From the NCBI GenBank assembly GCA_003170135.1, contig PMZR01000136.1, forward strand, positions 23,227 through 87,226: a DNA stretch of 64,000 nucleotides. Direction: 5' to 3'. The stretch comes from Acidobacteriota bacterium (GTDB lineage: Bacteria > Acidobacteriota > Vicinamibacteria > Vicinamibacterales > Fen-181). This document shows positions 41,695 through 50,118 of this stretch, one piece after another; position 1 is the first letter of the stretch; each line of letters starts with the position of its first letter. Both the position numbers and the translations under genes were made by a program. The notes under the pieces are model-generated. The model was given only the letters and a program-made list of their open reading frames with translations, did no database searches and was not told the DNA's origin.

Positions 41695-42816
41695 ATGACG
41701 ATGGTAAGGACAGCATTCTGGCTGGCGGTCGCCCTGGTGGCCTACGTCTACGCGGGCTACCCGGTGCTGCTCGCGCTGTGGGCACGCCTGCGGCCTCGCC
41801 CGGTCCGCATCCCGACCGGTCCAGCGTCGCTCCCGGCCGTGTCCATCGTGATCGCCGCGCGCGACGAGGGGCCTCGCCTCGCCGCCAGGCTCCGGAACCT
41901 GCTGGCGCTCGAGTATCCCGCCGACCGGCGTCAGATCATCGTCGTGTCCGACGGATCGAGCGACGGGACGTGCGAGGTCGCGGCCGGCTTCGCGCCCGCC
42001 GTCGAGGTCATTTCGCGGCCGGCGCTGGGGAAAGCCAGCGCCCTCAATGCCGGCGTCGCACGGGCGCGTCACGAGATCCTGGTGTTCGCCGATGCCCGCC
42101 AGACCTTTGCGCCTGACGCCGTCCGGCGTCTCGTCCGCAACTTCGAGGACCCATCCGTCGGCGCCGTCTCGGGCGAGCTCGTCCTCGACTGCGAGCGTGC
42201 GGCGGGCGCGACGCCCGATTCAACGATCGGTGAGGGCGTCGGCCTCTACTGGCGTTACGAGAAATGGTTGCGCCGGCGCGAGAGCCTGGTCGCCTCGACG
42301 CTCGGCGTGTCGGGCGCCATCTGGGCGATGCGCCGCTCGTGCTGGCGTCCGATGCCGCAGGACACCTTGCTCGACGACGTGCTGGCCCCGATGCGCGTCG
42401 TGCTGGCCGGCAAGCGCGTGGTGTTCGAGGGATCGGCCCGCGCGTTCGACCGGGCGGCGCCGGATGCGTCGGCCGAATCGCGGCGGAAAGTCCGTACGCT
42501 TGCCGGCAACTACCAGCTGTCGTGGCTCGAACCGAAGCTCCTGCTTCCGGTCGTCAATCCCGTGTGGCTGCAGTTCGTATCGCACAAGCTCGGACGGCTG
42601 CTCGTCCCCTACGCGCTCGTCGTGTGTCTGCTGACGAGCGCCGCGCTCGCCGGCGAGGGGATCATCTACGCTGCGGCACTGGTCGCGCAGATCGGCGTCG
42701 GAGTGCTCGCCATCTACGGCGCGGTGCTCGAGGGCCGCGCCCGTCGGCGAGCGCCGGCGGTGCATCGATTCGGGGACGAGCCGTCGCCGAAGATGAAGAG
42801 GATTGCCAATGCCTAG
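41695..42816 (+). CDS. family-2 glycosyltransferase, membrane-anchored
   Basis: A 373-residue protein with an N-terminal TM (AFWLAVALVAYVYAGYPVLL), a GT-A domain with SIVIAARDEG, VVSDGSSDGT, a DAR (DxD-equivalent) at about residue 144 and ED-type acceptor motif LLDDVLAPM, then C-terminal TM helices. It resembles hyaluronan/cellulose-synthase-like GT2 enzymes of EPS loci. The protein ends IANA, but a 37-codon frame overlapping by 8 bp (42809-42922) encodes what looks like its usual last TM helix, so the gene may be frameshifted or split. Confidence 0.82.
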   Translation: MTMVRTAFWLAVALVAYVYAGYPVLLALWARLRPRPVRIPTGPASLPAVSIVIAARDEGPRLAARLRNLLALEYPADRRQIIVVSDGSSDGTCEVAAGFAPAVEVISRPALGKASALNAGVARARHEILVFADARQTFAPDAVRRLVRNFEDPSVGAVSGELVLDCERAAGATPDSTIGEGVGLYWRYEKWLRRRESLVASTLGVSGAIWAMRRSCWRPMPQDTLLDDVLAPMRVVLAGKRVVFEGSARAFDRAAPDASAESRRKVRTLAGNYQLSWLEPKLLLPVVNPVWLQFVSHKLGRLLVPYALVVCLLTSAALAGEGIIYAAALVAQIGVGVLAIYGAVLEGRARRRAPAVHRFGDEPSPKMKRIANA

Positions 42817-42922
42817 GGTTGTGGACCGGGCCGCCCAAGTGGCGTTCACGTTCGTCATGCTGAATTATGCGGCAGTCGCCGGCCTGGTGGCCGCCCTGCG
42901 CGGCCGCCGCGTGTGGCGATGA
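42809..42922 (+). CDS. 37-residue single-TM peptide, possible displaced tail of the GT2
   Basis: The frame overlaps the GT2 stop by 8 bp and its TGA overlaps the ATG of the O-antigen ligase gene (ATGA). The peptide runs VAFTFVMLNYAAVAGLVAALRGRRVWR and resembles the final helix plus basic tail of GT2 proteins in EPS loci. It lies in +1 frame relative to the GT2. Either a genuine small protein is coupled to both neighbours or it is the GT2 C-terminus after a +1 shift (sequencing error, true mutation or recoding). Confidence 0.5.
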   Translation: MPRVVDRAAQVAFTFVMLNYAAVAGLVAALRGRRVWR

Positions 42923-44484
42923 ACATGAGCAGACAGGATCCACGCGGCACGGGTGGCTTCCGACCCGGCGAACGGATCGCGTTCGGTCGGGGCATGGGTG
43001 GACCCGCCGTGCCCGCGACCGCGCCGCCCGCGGTCGAGTCCGCGCGACGCTCCGCCCCGGCCGCCACGGGCAGGCTCCGCGCGTCCTCTGCGCGGGAGAG
43101 ACGCGACTGGGCCTACCTGGGGCTCGTCGCCTTCACCGCCATCCTGTTCTTTCGGCCCCAGGACGTCTTCCCACCGCTCGAAGCGCTTCACCTTGCGGAG
43201 ATCTCCGCCATCGTCGGTCTCGGCGCGATGATCAACGGCCGCCTCGCCCGCCGCGAGCCGATGCTGCCGCTCGTGCCGGAAGTCGTCGGTGTCCTGGTGT
43301 TCGCGGGGATCATGCTCGCGCTGGTGCCGTTCTCGATCTGGCCCGGCGGCTCGCTGGAGATGCTGCTCGGCCTGTACGTCAAGGTCGTCCTCATCTTCAT
43401 CCTGATGGCCGGGACACTGACCACGGCGCCGCGGCTCGAGCGATTGATCTGGCTGATCGTGCTCGCCTCGGCCTATCTCGGATTCCGCGGCGTCCTCGAC
43501 TACGCGCGCGGCATCAACCTCGTCGAGAACGGCCGCGTCGCCGGCGCCGTCGGCGGTGTGTTCAACAACCCCAACGACCTCGCACTGGCGATGGTGGCCT
43601 TCTTCCCGCTCGCCCTGCTGCTGGCGGCGCGCCGGCAGCGGCCGGCCGGCCGCCTGCTCGCCGGGGTCGCCTCGGTGCTGATGTTCGCGACGGTCGTATT
43701 CACGAAATCGCGAGGCGGCTTCCTCGGCATGGGCGCGATGCTGCTCGTGCTGCTCGTCCAGGGCGGCAAGGTGCGCCGCGGCCTCGGGCTCGGCATCCTG
43801 GTCGCCGTTCTCGTGACGCTGCCGCTTCTGCCGGCCTCGTTCTGGGCGCGCATGCAGAGCATCACCGACGACAGCGTCGATCCCACCGGGTCGCGCGACG
43901 CGCGGCGCACGGTGATGACCGAAGCGTGGCAGGCCTTTCTCGACAGGCCGCTCACCGGCGTAGGCCCTGGCGAATTCAAGGACTACAACCCCGGCTGGCG
44001 GCGGGAGCGGTCGCGCGAGGCCCACGACGTCTGGCTGCAGGTGGCGTCGGAGACGGGACTGTTCGGCGCGCTCGTCTTCCTCGCCCTCGTGGGCATGGCC
44101 GCTCGCGACGCGTGGTCCACCAGCCGACTCCTGTCGCGCACCGGGCAGTCTGCCGCACGAGGGACCAGGGACACAGGACAACGGACCAGGGGCCAGCAAC
44201 CAGCGACGACGCCGGGGCCGGCCCACACGTCGCGTCCAGGCGCCCCGCCAATTACGGCGCGCGCGCCGGGTGGCGACGCCCGCGCGATCGCTCACCTGTG
44301 TTCGACGGCCATGACGGCCAGCATCGTTGGCTGGATCGTGTGCGCAACATTCGCATCGGTCGCCTACACGTGGACGTTCTATTACGTGTTCGGCATCGCG
44401 ATGGCAACGCGCCAGATCGCCGCCGGCGCGACCGCACCCGCGCGGCGGCCCTTTGCGCCCGCACAGCCTTCGATCGCCGCCTGA
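42919..44484 (+). CDS. O-antigen ligase/polymerase (Wzy/WaaL-like)
   Basis: A 521-residue protein with about 10-12 hydrophobic helices and the Wzy_C/O-antigen ligase pattern: a basic cytoplasmic N-terminus, GLYVKVVLIFILMAG, FNNPNDLALAMVAFFPLALLL and a periplasmic loop with FLDRPLTGVGPGEF and HDVWLQVASETGLFGALV. It would polymerise or ligate the polysaccharide. Oddly, residues around 410-445 are low complexity (Thr/Gly/Arg/Gln/Pro) because the DNA at 44161-44209 is a heptamer tandem repeat inside the gene. The ATG at 42919 overlaps the small peptide stop. Confidence 0.83.
   Translation: MNMSRQDPRGTGGFRPGERIAFGRGMGGPAVPATAPPAVESARRSAPAATGRLRASSARERRDWAYLGLVAFTAILFFRPQDVFPPLEALHLAEISAIVGLGAMINGRLARREPMLPLVPEVVGVLVFAGIMLALVPFSIWPGGSLEMLLGLYVKVVLIFILMAGTLTTAPRLERLIWLIVLASAYLGFRGVLDYARGINLVENGRVAGAVGGVFNNPNDLALAMVAFFPLALLLAARRQRPAGRLLAGVASVLMFATVVFTKSRGGFLGMGAMLLVLLVQGGKVRRGLGLGILVAVLVTLPLLPASFWARMQSITDDSVDPTGSRDARRTVMTEAWQAFLDRPLTGVGPGEFKDYNPGWRRERSREAHDVWLQVASETGLFGALVFLALVGMAARDAWSTSRLLSRTGQSAARGTRDTGQRTRGQQPATTPGPAHTSRPGAPPITARAPGGDARAIAHLCSTAMTASIVGWIVCATFASVAYTWTFYYVFGIAMATRQIAAGATAPARRPFAPAQPSIAA
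44161..44209. repeat. 7-bp tandem repeat array inside the O-antigen ligase gene
   Basis: From 44161: GGGACCA, GGGACAC, AGGACAA, CGGACCA, GGGGCCA, GCAACCA, GCGACGA. Seven degenerate heptamers in a row. The period equals the arrays at 55961-56009 and 21801-21842. It sits in the coding region for a predicted hydrophilic loop near the C-terminus, so it is tolerated there. Confidence 0.65.
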
Positions 44485-44562
44485 GATGGAACAAAGCGGA
44501 AGCACAATGCCGACTCATGCCAAGATGCCGCCCGGCCGTATGGCGATCTTCCACTTCTCGCG

Positions 44563-44578
44563 CGGCATCCGCCTTGCT
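44563..44578 (+). promoter_or_regulatory. probable sigma54 promoter before the GT2-glycerophosphotransferase fusion
   Basis: CGGCAT-N5-TTGCT keeps the essential GG and GC at correct spacing, with two mismatches to the -24 box. The start would be near 44589, only about 7 nt before the ATG at 44596. A perfect palindrome CCACACGTGTGG (44582-44593) covers that point. Confidence 0.45.
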
Positions 44579-44595
44579 CTTCCACACGTGTGGCC

Positions 44596-46854
44596 ATGAG
44601 CTTCATGTCCGAGGATTGCCAGGCGCCGCGCGTCACAATTGTGGTGCCCGCCTATAACGCAGCGGCCAACATCGGCGAAGCACTGGCCTCCATCTTCGCG
44701 CAGACGCACCGCGACTTCGAAGTCATCGTCGTCGACGATGGCTCGACCGACGGGACGCGGGATGCGCTGGAGCCGTGGCGGACGTCAATCACCTACGTCC
44801 GCCAGCCCAACCGCGGCCCCGCGAGCGCGCGCAACGCCGGCATTCAGCGCGCGCGAGGCGCCCTGATTGCATTTCTCGATGCCGACGACGTCTGGCTGCC
44901 GGACAAGCTCGACCGGCAGGTCGAGTACTTCGACGTGTTCCCCGAGACGGGTCTGCTCCATACGGCCGCGTTCCTCGGTGAACCCCGCGACGCGCCGCGC
45001 CAGTCTCGCCGCCACGGCCCGTTGTCACCTCCACGCCAGCTCTTCTGCGAGATCTTCGAGACCGAGATCGAGATCCACACGCTGACGGTGATGGTCCGCC
45101 GGTCGGCCCTGGACGAGGTCGGCCTCTTCGACGAGCGGCGTGAGATTCACGTCGAGGACTGGGACCTGTGGCTGCGCATCGCGGCGAAGTACCCGGTCGG
45201 CCATCTCCGGGAGGCGCTCGCCATTCACCGGCGCGGCGGCCTCATGAGCAGCGCCCCGGACAAGACGTTTCGCGGGCAGATGCTCGTCATCGCGAAGGCG
45301 CTCCCGACCTATCGCGCGTTGTGCGCGACACGGGGACGCGACCCAGAGCGCCATCTTCGCCGGCCGCTCCACCGCATGGCCTGGGAGTTGGGGCACCGGC
45401 GGCTCGAGGGCAACGAGCCCCGCCCGGCGCGCCGGGCGTTTCGCGAGGCGCTGCGCCACGAGCCGGCCAACGTGAAGACGCACCTCTACCATCTCGGCGC
45501 GCACCTGCCCGCGCCGGTCATCGACGCCCTCAGGACGCTGAAGCAGCACGTGCGGCCTCCCAGGAGTCGTGGGCGGATCGTGTCGGCCGCTGTCCGACGG
45601 CACGGGACGGAGGCTGACCGCGCGTGCCTGGCGCAGGACACGTTGTATCGACGCACGCGAGGGCGGCTCGCCCAGCGGTTGCACGACATCGATACCCTGG
45701 TCGACCACCTTCGCGACCGCCCACGGCGCATTCTGTTCGAAGCCTCCTCGCCGCTCAGCTTCATCGTGTTCAAGCCGATGTACCGTCGGCTGCGCGCGGA
45801 TCCGCGCATCGAGTTCTACTTCACGTCGGCAACCAGCAGCTGGCCGGCCCAGGCCATTTTCCGCTCGGTGGGCATCTTCGACCACGTCGTGTCGCCGTCG
45901 CAGGCCGCGTGGATGCGGCTGGATGCCTGCATCAACACCGACTTCTACGACACGACGTGGCTGCATCGGTGCGCGTCGCGCCTGCACATCTTTCACGGCG
46001 TCGCCGGCAAATACGATATCGACGCGCCGGTGCACCTGGCGCCCGACATCGCCGCCTTCGACGCCCTGCTCTTCCCGAACCGCGATCGGCTCGATCGCTA
46101 TACGGCGGCCGGCCTCGTCGGCGGACCGGCCGCGCTGCTGGTCGGGTTTCCGAAGATCGACTGCCTGGTGGACGGCTCGCTGGACGCCGGCGCCATCAAG
46201 GCGGCTCTCGGATTGCGAGGGGACCGGCCCACCGTTCTCTATGCCCCGACGTGGTCGCCCGAATCATCGCTGCACGTGATGGGAGAGGCCGTCATCCGCA
46301 CGCTGGTCGATGCCCGCTTCAACGTGCTGGTGAAGCTCCACGACCGCTCGTACGACCTGACCCGCCGGGCGTCGGCCGGCATTGACTGGATGGCGCGACT
46401 CTCGGTCTTCGCCAACGACGAGCGCGTGCGCATCGTCCGCGACCCGGACGCGTCGCGTTACCTGGTGGCCGCCGACGCGCTCGTGACCGACCATTCGTCG
46501 ATCGGTTTCGAGTACGCCCTGCTCGACCGGCCTATCGTGGTCATCGACACGCCGACGCTGGTCGAGCGAGCGCGCATCAACCCCGACAAGGTCCGGATGC
46601 TCCGATCGGCGGCCGAGGTCATCACGAGCCCGGCCGACCTGGAGCAGGCGATCGTGTCGCAGCTTGCGGACCGGCGCGCGCACGCCGCAAAACGCGCGCA
46701 CATCGCCGACACGATGTTCTATCGCCCGGGGACCGCCACGGATCGCGCCATCTCCGTCATCTACGACGCCATCGGGCTGGATCCGATGGACGAGGTGGCC
46801 GAACCCCGCCGTCTCGATCGCGCACCGGTTGCGGCCCTCAGGGAGGCGTCCTGA
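44596..46854 (+). CDS. GT2 glycosyltransferase fused to a CDP-glycerol glycerophosphotransferase-like domain
   Basis: A 752-residue two-domain protein. Residues 10-230 form a GT2 domain (TIVVPAYNAA, VVDDGSTDGT, LDADDVWLPDK, HVEDWDLWLR). A linker of about 100 residues with TPR-like features follows, then about 390-720 resembles CDP-glycerol:polyglycerophosphate transferases (FHGVAGKYDI, VLYAPTWSPES, DALVTDHSSIGFEYALLDRP), where DHSS is the conserved C-terminal motif. This would link a sugar transfer with attachment of a polyol-phosphate. No ribosome-binding site is seen; the predicted mRNA is almost leaderless. The gene is otherwise intact. Confidence 0.82.
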   Translation: MSFMSEDCQAPRVTIVVPAYNAAANIGEALASIFAQTHRDFEVIVVDDGSTDGTRDALEPWRTSITYVRQPNRGPASARNAGIQRARGALIAFLDADDVWLPDKLDRQVEYFDVFPETGLLHTAAFLGEPRDAPRQSRRHGPLSPPRQLFCEIFETEIEIHTLTVMVRRSALDEVGLFDERREIHVEDWDLWLRIAAKYPVGHLREALAIHRRGGLMSSAPDKTFRGQMLVIAKALPTYRALCATRGRDPERHLRRPLHRMAWELGHRRLEGNEPRPARRAFREALRHEPANVKTHLYHLGAHLPAPVIDALRTLKQHVRPPRSRGRIVSAAVRRHGTEADRACLAQDTLYRRTRGRLAQRLHDIDTLVDHLRDRPRRILFEASSPLSFIVFKPMYRRLRADPRIEFYFTSATSSWPAQAIFRSVGIFDHVVSPSQAAWMRLDACINTDFYDTTWLHRCASRLHIFHGVAGKYDIDAPVHLAPDIAAFDALLFPNRDRLDRYTAAGLVGGPAALLVGFPKIDCLVDGSLDAGAIKAALGLRGDRPTVLYAPTWSPESSLHVMGEAVIRTLVDARFNVLVKLHDRSYDLTRRASAGIDWMARLSVFANDERVRIVRDPDASRYLVAADALVTDHSSIGFEYALLDRPIVVIDTPTLVERARINPDKVRMLRSAAEVITSPADLEQAIVSQLADRRAHAAKRAHIADTMFYRPGTATDRAISVIYDAIGLDPMDEVAEPRRLDRAPVAALREAS

Positions 46855-47516
46855 TGCGGCCCCTGCTGGCTCTCGCGCCGCTCGTCCTGACCCTGTCCGG
46901 CGTGCCTGCCCCGGCTGCCGACTGGCCGGACGGCCTGGCTGCCGACATCGTCATCCAGGCCTCCAATCTCAGCCAGGCGGGCCTGCACGGGGCGTGGACG
47001 CTCGCGGCCGATGCCAGTTCGTCGGACGGCATCAAGCTCGCGACATGGTCCGGTGACTGCGCCGTGACAGACGCGGGCGCGCGCACGGCGCCGCTGGCCA
47101 CGCCTGCGGACTACTTCGACGTCGCATTCGCCGCCGCCGCCGGGACGCCTTACCGGGTCTGGCTCCGCCTCAAGGCGCTGGACGACTCGGGCGATTGCGA
47201 CTTTGTCTGGGTTCAGTTCTCAGACGCGCTCGTCGGCGGCCGGCTGGCCTACCAGGTCGGCACGCCGAGCGGACTCCTGGTCCGATTGCAGCCCTGCGGC
47301 GGCTGCGGCAACTCCGGCTGGGGATGGCAGGACAGTTCGTGGCGGCTGGCCCAGCCGGCAACCGTGACATTCGCGACGAACGGCGTGCACACGCTCCGGA
47401 TCCAGGCGGGCGTGCGCGGTGTGCAGATCGATCAAATCGTCGTGAGCCCGGGCAGGTACCTGACCGGCGCGCCGGGGCCGTCACAGGACGACGTGACGAG
47501 CGTCCGCAGAGAGTAG
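46854..47516 (+). CDS. secreted CBM-like beta-sandwich protein
   Basis: A 220-residue protein whose ATG overlaps the previous stop (TGATG). MRPLLALAPLVLTLSGVPAPAA is a signal peptide. The mature protein is one domain with strands such as PYRVWLRLKALDDSGD and VWVQFSDALVGG, a Cys-Gly-rich loop (CGGCGNSGWGWQDSSWR) and TLRIQAGVRGVQIDQIVVSP, the pattern of carbohydrate-binding (CBM6/35-like) modules. Such modules usually belong to larger enzymes; here it is alone and its C-terminus is short. It may bind the exported polysaccharide or retain it at the surface. Confidence 0.65.
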   Translation: MRPLLALAPLVLTLSGVPAPAADWPDGLAADIVIQASNLSQAGLHGAWTLAADASSSDGIKLATWSGDCAVTDAGARTAPLATPADYFDVAFAAAAGTPYRVWLRLKALDDSGDCDFVWVQFSDALVGGRLAYQVGTPSGLLVRLQPCGGCGNSGWGWQDSSWRLAQPATVTFATNGVHTLRIQAGVRGVQIDQIVVSPGRYLTGAPGPSQDDVTSVRRE

Positions 47517-47528
47517 CGAGGCGACATC

Positions 47529-48560
47529 TTGGCGTCGATCTCGGTGATCATCGCGACCTATAACCGGAGCGGCCTGCTCCGCGGCGCGCTGGACGCGCTC
47601 GCGCAGCAGGACGACCCGCGGGTGAGGGTGACGATCGTCGTTGCCGACAACGCGTCCACCGATGACACCCGCGCGGTGTACGACGGGGCGCGATCCCGCG
47701 CGACGCAGTTCGACTGGCTCTGGGTCCACGAGCCGCGCGCCGGCAAGTCGCACGCGCTCAACGCCGCGCTCGCGCGGTCCAGCGGCGAGTGGCTGGCCTT
47801 CACCGACGACGACGTCCGGCCCGAGCCCGGGTGGCTGGCGTCGATCGCGCGCGCCTTTGCGGAGACGGATGCGGACTTCGTGGTCGGCCGCATTCTCCCC
47901 ATCTGGCAGGCGCCCCCGCCGCCGTGGCTCACGCCGGCCCTGTATGGCGTGCTCGGCGTGCCCGACAACGGCGCGACAGCCAGTGCGATCGGCCCCGGCG
48001 AGAACGAACACATCATGCCGATCGGCACCAACATGGCGGTCCGGCGGGCGGTCGTCGATCGGCTGGGCGGCTTCCGGCCGGATCTCGGCAAGCTGCGCAG
48101 CACGTTGCGCAGCGGCGAAGATCACGAGTTCTACCTGCGCCTGCTGCACCACGGTTGTCGCGGCGTCTACCTGCCGGACGCCCGGGTCCGGCACCTCGTG
48201 CCCGCCGATCGGCTCGCCCGTGGCTATTTCCGGCGGTGGTGCTACCAGAACGGCCGCAACGTCGCGACGCTCGAAGCGTCGTACCCGCGGCGCACGCCCC
48301 TGCTGCTCGGCGTGCCTCGGTACAAATGGCGCCGGGCGGCGACCGACGCGATCGGGCTCGGGGGCGCGTTCGCCGGCCGCGACCCGGCCGCGCGCTTCCG
48401 CCGATCGGCGGCGTTGCTCTGGTTCGCCGGGTACGTGCGCGAAACCTGGTGTGCACGGGCGGCCTTGGGCCGAAGCGGCGCGCAGGATGTCCCACGAGAC
48501 GCAGCAACTCCCGGACCCCGGACCGTTGCCAGTTCTCGTTTTCTGGATGCCGGACGCTAA
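47529..48560 (+). CDS. family-2 glycosyltransferase (first of three related copies)
   Basis: A 343-residue enzyme from a TTG (GAGG upstream). GT-A domain: SVIIATYNRSGLLRG, VADNASTDDT, FTDDDVRPEPGW. It shares the block DLGKLRSTLRSGEDHEF and VPADRLARGYFRRWCYQNGR with the GT2 genes at 50119 and 51090, so the three are duplicates. The last 25 residues (PRDAATPGPRTVASS) read from DNA with two CCGGACC heptamers and look unlike folded protein. It lacks TM helices and probably acts at the cytoplasmic membrane surface. Confidence 0.85.
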   Translation: MASISVIIATYNRSGLLRGALDALAQQDDPRVRVTIVVADNASTDDTRAVYDGARSRATQFDWLWVHEPRAGKSHALNAALARSSGEWLAFTDDDVRPEPGWLASIARAFAETDADFVVGRILPIWQAPPPPWLTPALYGVLGVPDNGATASAIGPGENEHIMPIGTNMAVRRAVVDRLGGFRPDLGKLRSTLRSGEDHEFYLRLLHHGCRGVYLPDARVRHLVPADRLARGYFRRWCYQNGRNVATLEASYPRRTPLLLGVPRYKWRRAATDAIGLGGAFAGRDPAARFRRSAALLWFAGYVRETWCARAALGRSGAQDVPRDAATPGPRTVASSRFLDAGR

Positions 48561-48563
48561 ACG

Positions 48564-50111
48564 ATGCCACTTGCCCAGCAACCCAACACCGCGTGGAACC
48601 TGATGACGGGAACCGTGGCGAAGTACGCGCTGCTCGCGGTCAACGTCGTGCTGGGCTTCCTCATGATGCCCTTCAACGTGGCGCATCTCGGCAAGGCCGA
48701 TTACGGGCTGTGGATGCTCGTCGCGTCGATGACCTACTACTTCCAGCTGCTCGACCTCGGGTACGGCAACGGCCTGGTCCGCCACATTACCGAAGCAGAC
48801 TCGCGAGGCGACGTGGACGGCGTCAACGAGATCCTCAGCACCTTCCTCGTCACCTATACGGCCCTTGGCGCCGTGGCCTTCGCCGGCATCGTGCTGCTGG
48901 CGGTATTCGCGGTGCCCCGCTTTCCGCACCTCACGCCCGGCCAGATCGCGACCGGCAGCTGGGTGCTCGTCGTCCTCGGCTTCCGGCTGGCGGTGGGGTT
49001 TCCGATGACCGTGTTCGGCGCGGTCACGAACGCGCGCCAGCGGTTTGCCCTCAATACCTGGGTGGCGGTGGTGGTCGCTCTCGTGAACGCGCTGATCACC
49101 TACGTCGTCCTCGTCACCGGCCACGGCCTGCTCACGCTGGTGCCCGCGACCGTCACGGTCAGCCTGCTGTCCTATGGTGCGTATGCGGCGGTCGCGCGCC
49201 ACGTCTTCCCCGCGCTGCGACTGAGTTTCTTCCGCTTCAGCCGCCGGCGCTGGCGCGAGGTGACCGCGTTCAGCATGTACCTGTTCGTCATCAGCCTCAG
49301 CGCGCAGATCGGCTTCAACCTCGACAACGTCGTCATCGGCGGGTTCCTGGGCACCGCGGCGGTTACCGTCTACGCGGTCGCGTCCCGCCTGGCCGATTAC
49401 CAGCGCCAGATGAGCAGCCAGTTCAACGGCCTGCTGTTTCCGGTCGTCGTCGATTTCGAGGCGCGAGGGGACAGCGCCTCCTTGCGGGCGACCCTGCTGC
49501 ACGGCACGCGCCTCGCCGTCGGTTTGGTCGTCGGCGTCACGCTCGCGCTTCTGGCCTTTGCCCGGCCCCTGGTCGTCCGGTGGATGGGGTCGAGCTTCGG
49601 TGAAAGCGTTCCGGCGCTCATCGCCCTGGCCCTGGCGGGTGTGGTCCTGGTCGGCGGAGGCCCGCTTGGCAACATCCTGCTCGTCATCGGCCGGCATCGC
49701 CTGGTGGCGTTCGTCTCGCTCGGCGAGTCGCTGCTCAACCTGGCGCTGAGCGTGGCGCTCGTCGCCCGCTACGGGATCACGGGCGCGGCCCTCGGCACGA
49801 TGATCGCGGTCCTGGCCGTGAACCTGCTCGTCCTCGTCCCGATGTCATGCCGGGCGCTGGGCGTCCCGCTCGTCGAGTTCGCGCGGCAGTCGTTGCTGCC
49901 GGCCGTGATTGCATCGATACCCGCCGCGCTCGCCGCGTGGCTGTTGCGCGCATTCGTCGCGCCGGTCTCGTTGGGGGCCATCGTGGGCAGCGGCGCGCTG
50001 GTCGGTCTCGTCTATGTCGTGTCGTTCGGCCTCGTCGGCCTCGGCCGCACCGATCGGGCGCGGTACCTGCAATACGTCCGGCGGCTGCGTCCGAGCGTTG
50101 CTGCCGCCTAG
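48564..50111 (+). CDS. Wzx-type oligosaccharide flippase (second copy)
   Basis: A 515-residue MOP-superfamily flippase starting 3 bp after the first GT2. About 12-14 hydrophobic helices; opening YALLAVNVVLGFLMMPFNV. It shares the blocks YGLWMLVAS, LDLGYGNGLVRHI and NEILST with the flippase at 36380. A second flippase could serve a second repeat unit or a branched side chain. No frameshift or truncation is seen. Confidence 0.85.
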   Translation: MPLAQQPNTAWNLMTGTVAKYALLAVNVVLGFLMMPFNVAHLGKADYGLWMLVASMTYYFQLLDLGYGNGLVRHITEADSRGDVDGVNEILSTFLVTYTALGAVAFAGIVLLAVFAVPRFPHLTPGQIATGSWVLVVLGFRLAVGFPMTVFGAVTNARQRFALNTWVAVVVALVNALITYVVLVTGHGLLTLVPATVTVSLLSYGAYAAVARHVFPALRLSFFRFSRRRWREVTAFSMYLFVISLSAQIGFNLDNVVIGGFLGTAAVTVYAVASRLADYQRQMSSQFNGLLFPVVVDFEARGDSASLRATLLHGTRLAVGLVVGVTLALLAFARPLVVRWMGSSFGESVPALIALALAGVVLVGGGPLGNILLVIGRHRLVAFVSLGESLLNLALSVALVARYGITGAALGTMIAVLAVNLLVLVPMSCRALGVPLVEFARQSLLPAVIASIPAALAAWLLRAFVAPVSLGAIVGSGALVGLVYVVSFGLVGLGRTDRARYLQYVRRLRPSVAAA

Positions 50112-50118
50112 GGGTGAC

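Noticed and set aside
38821..41696. long minus-strand frames opposite the ATPase and UDP-sugar dehydrogenase
   Set aside because: Antisense to genes with unmistakable motifs; composition typical of shadow frames.
36380..50111. Multi-helix membrane proteins considered as the missing exosortase
   Set aside because: They show flippase (MOP) or O-antigen ligase patterns and are too long; no exosortase Cys/Arg/His motifs.
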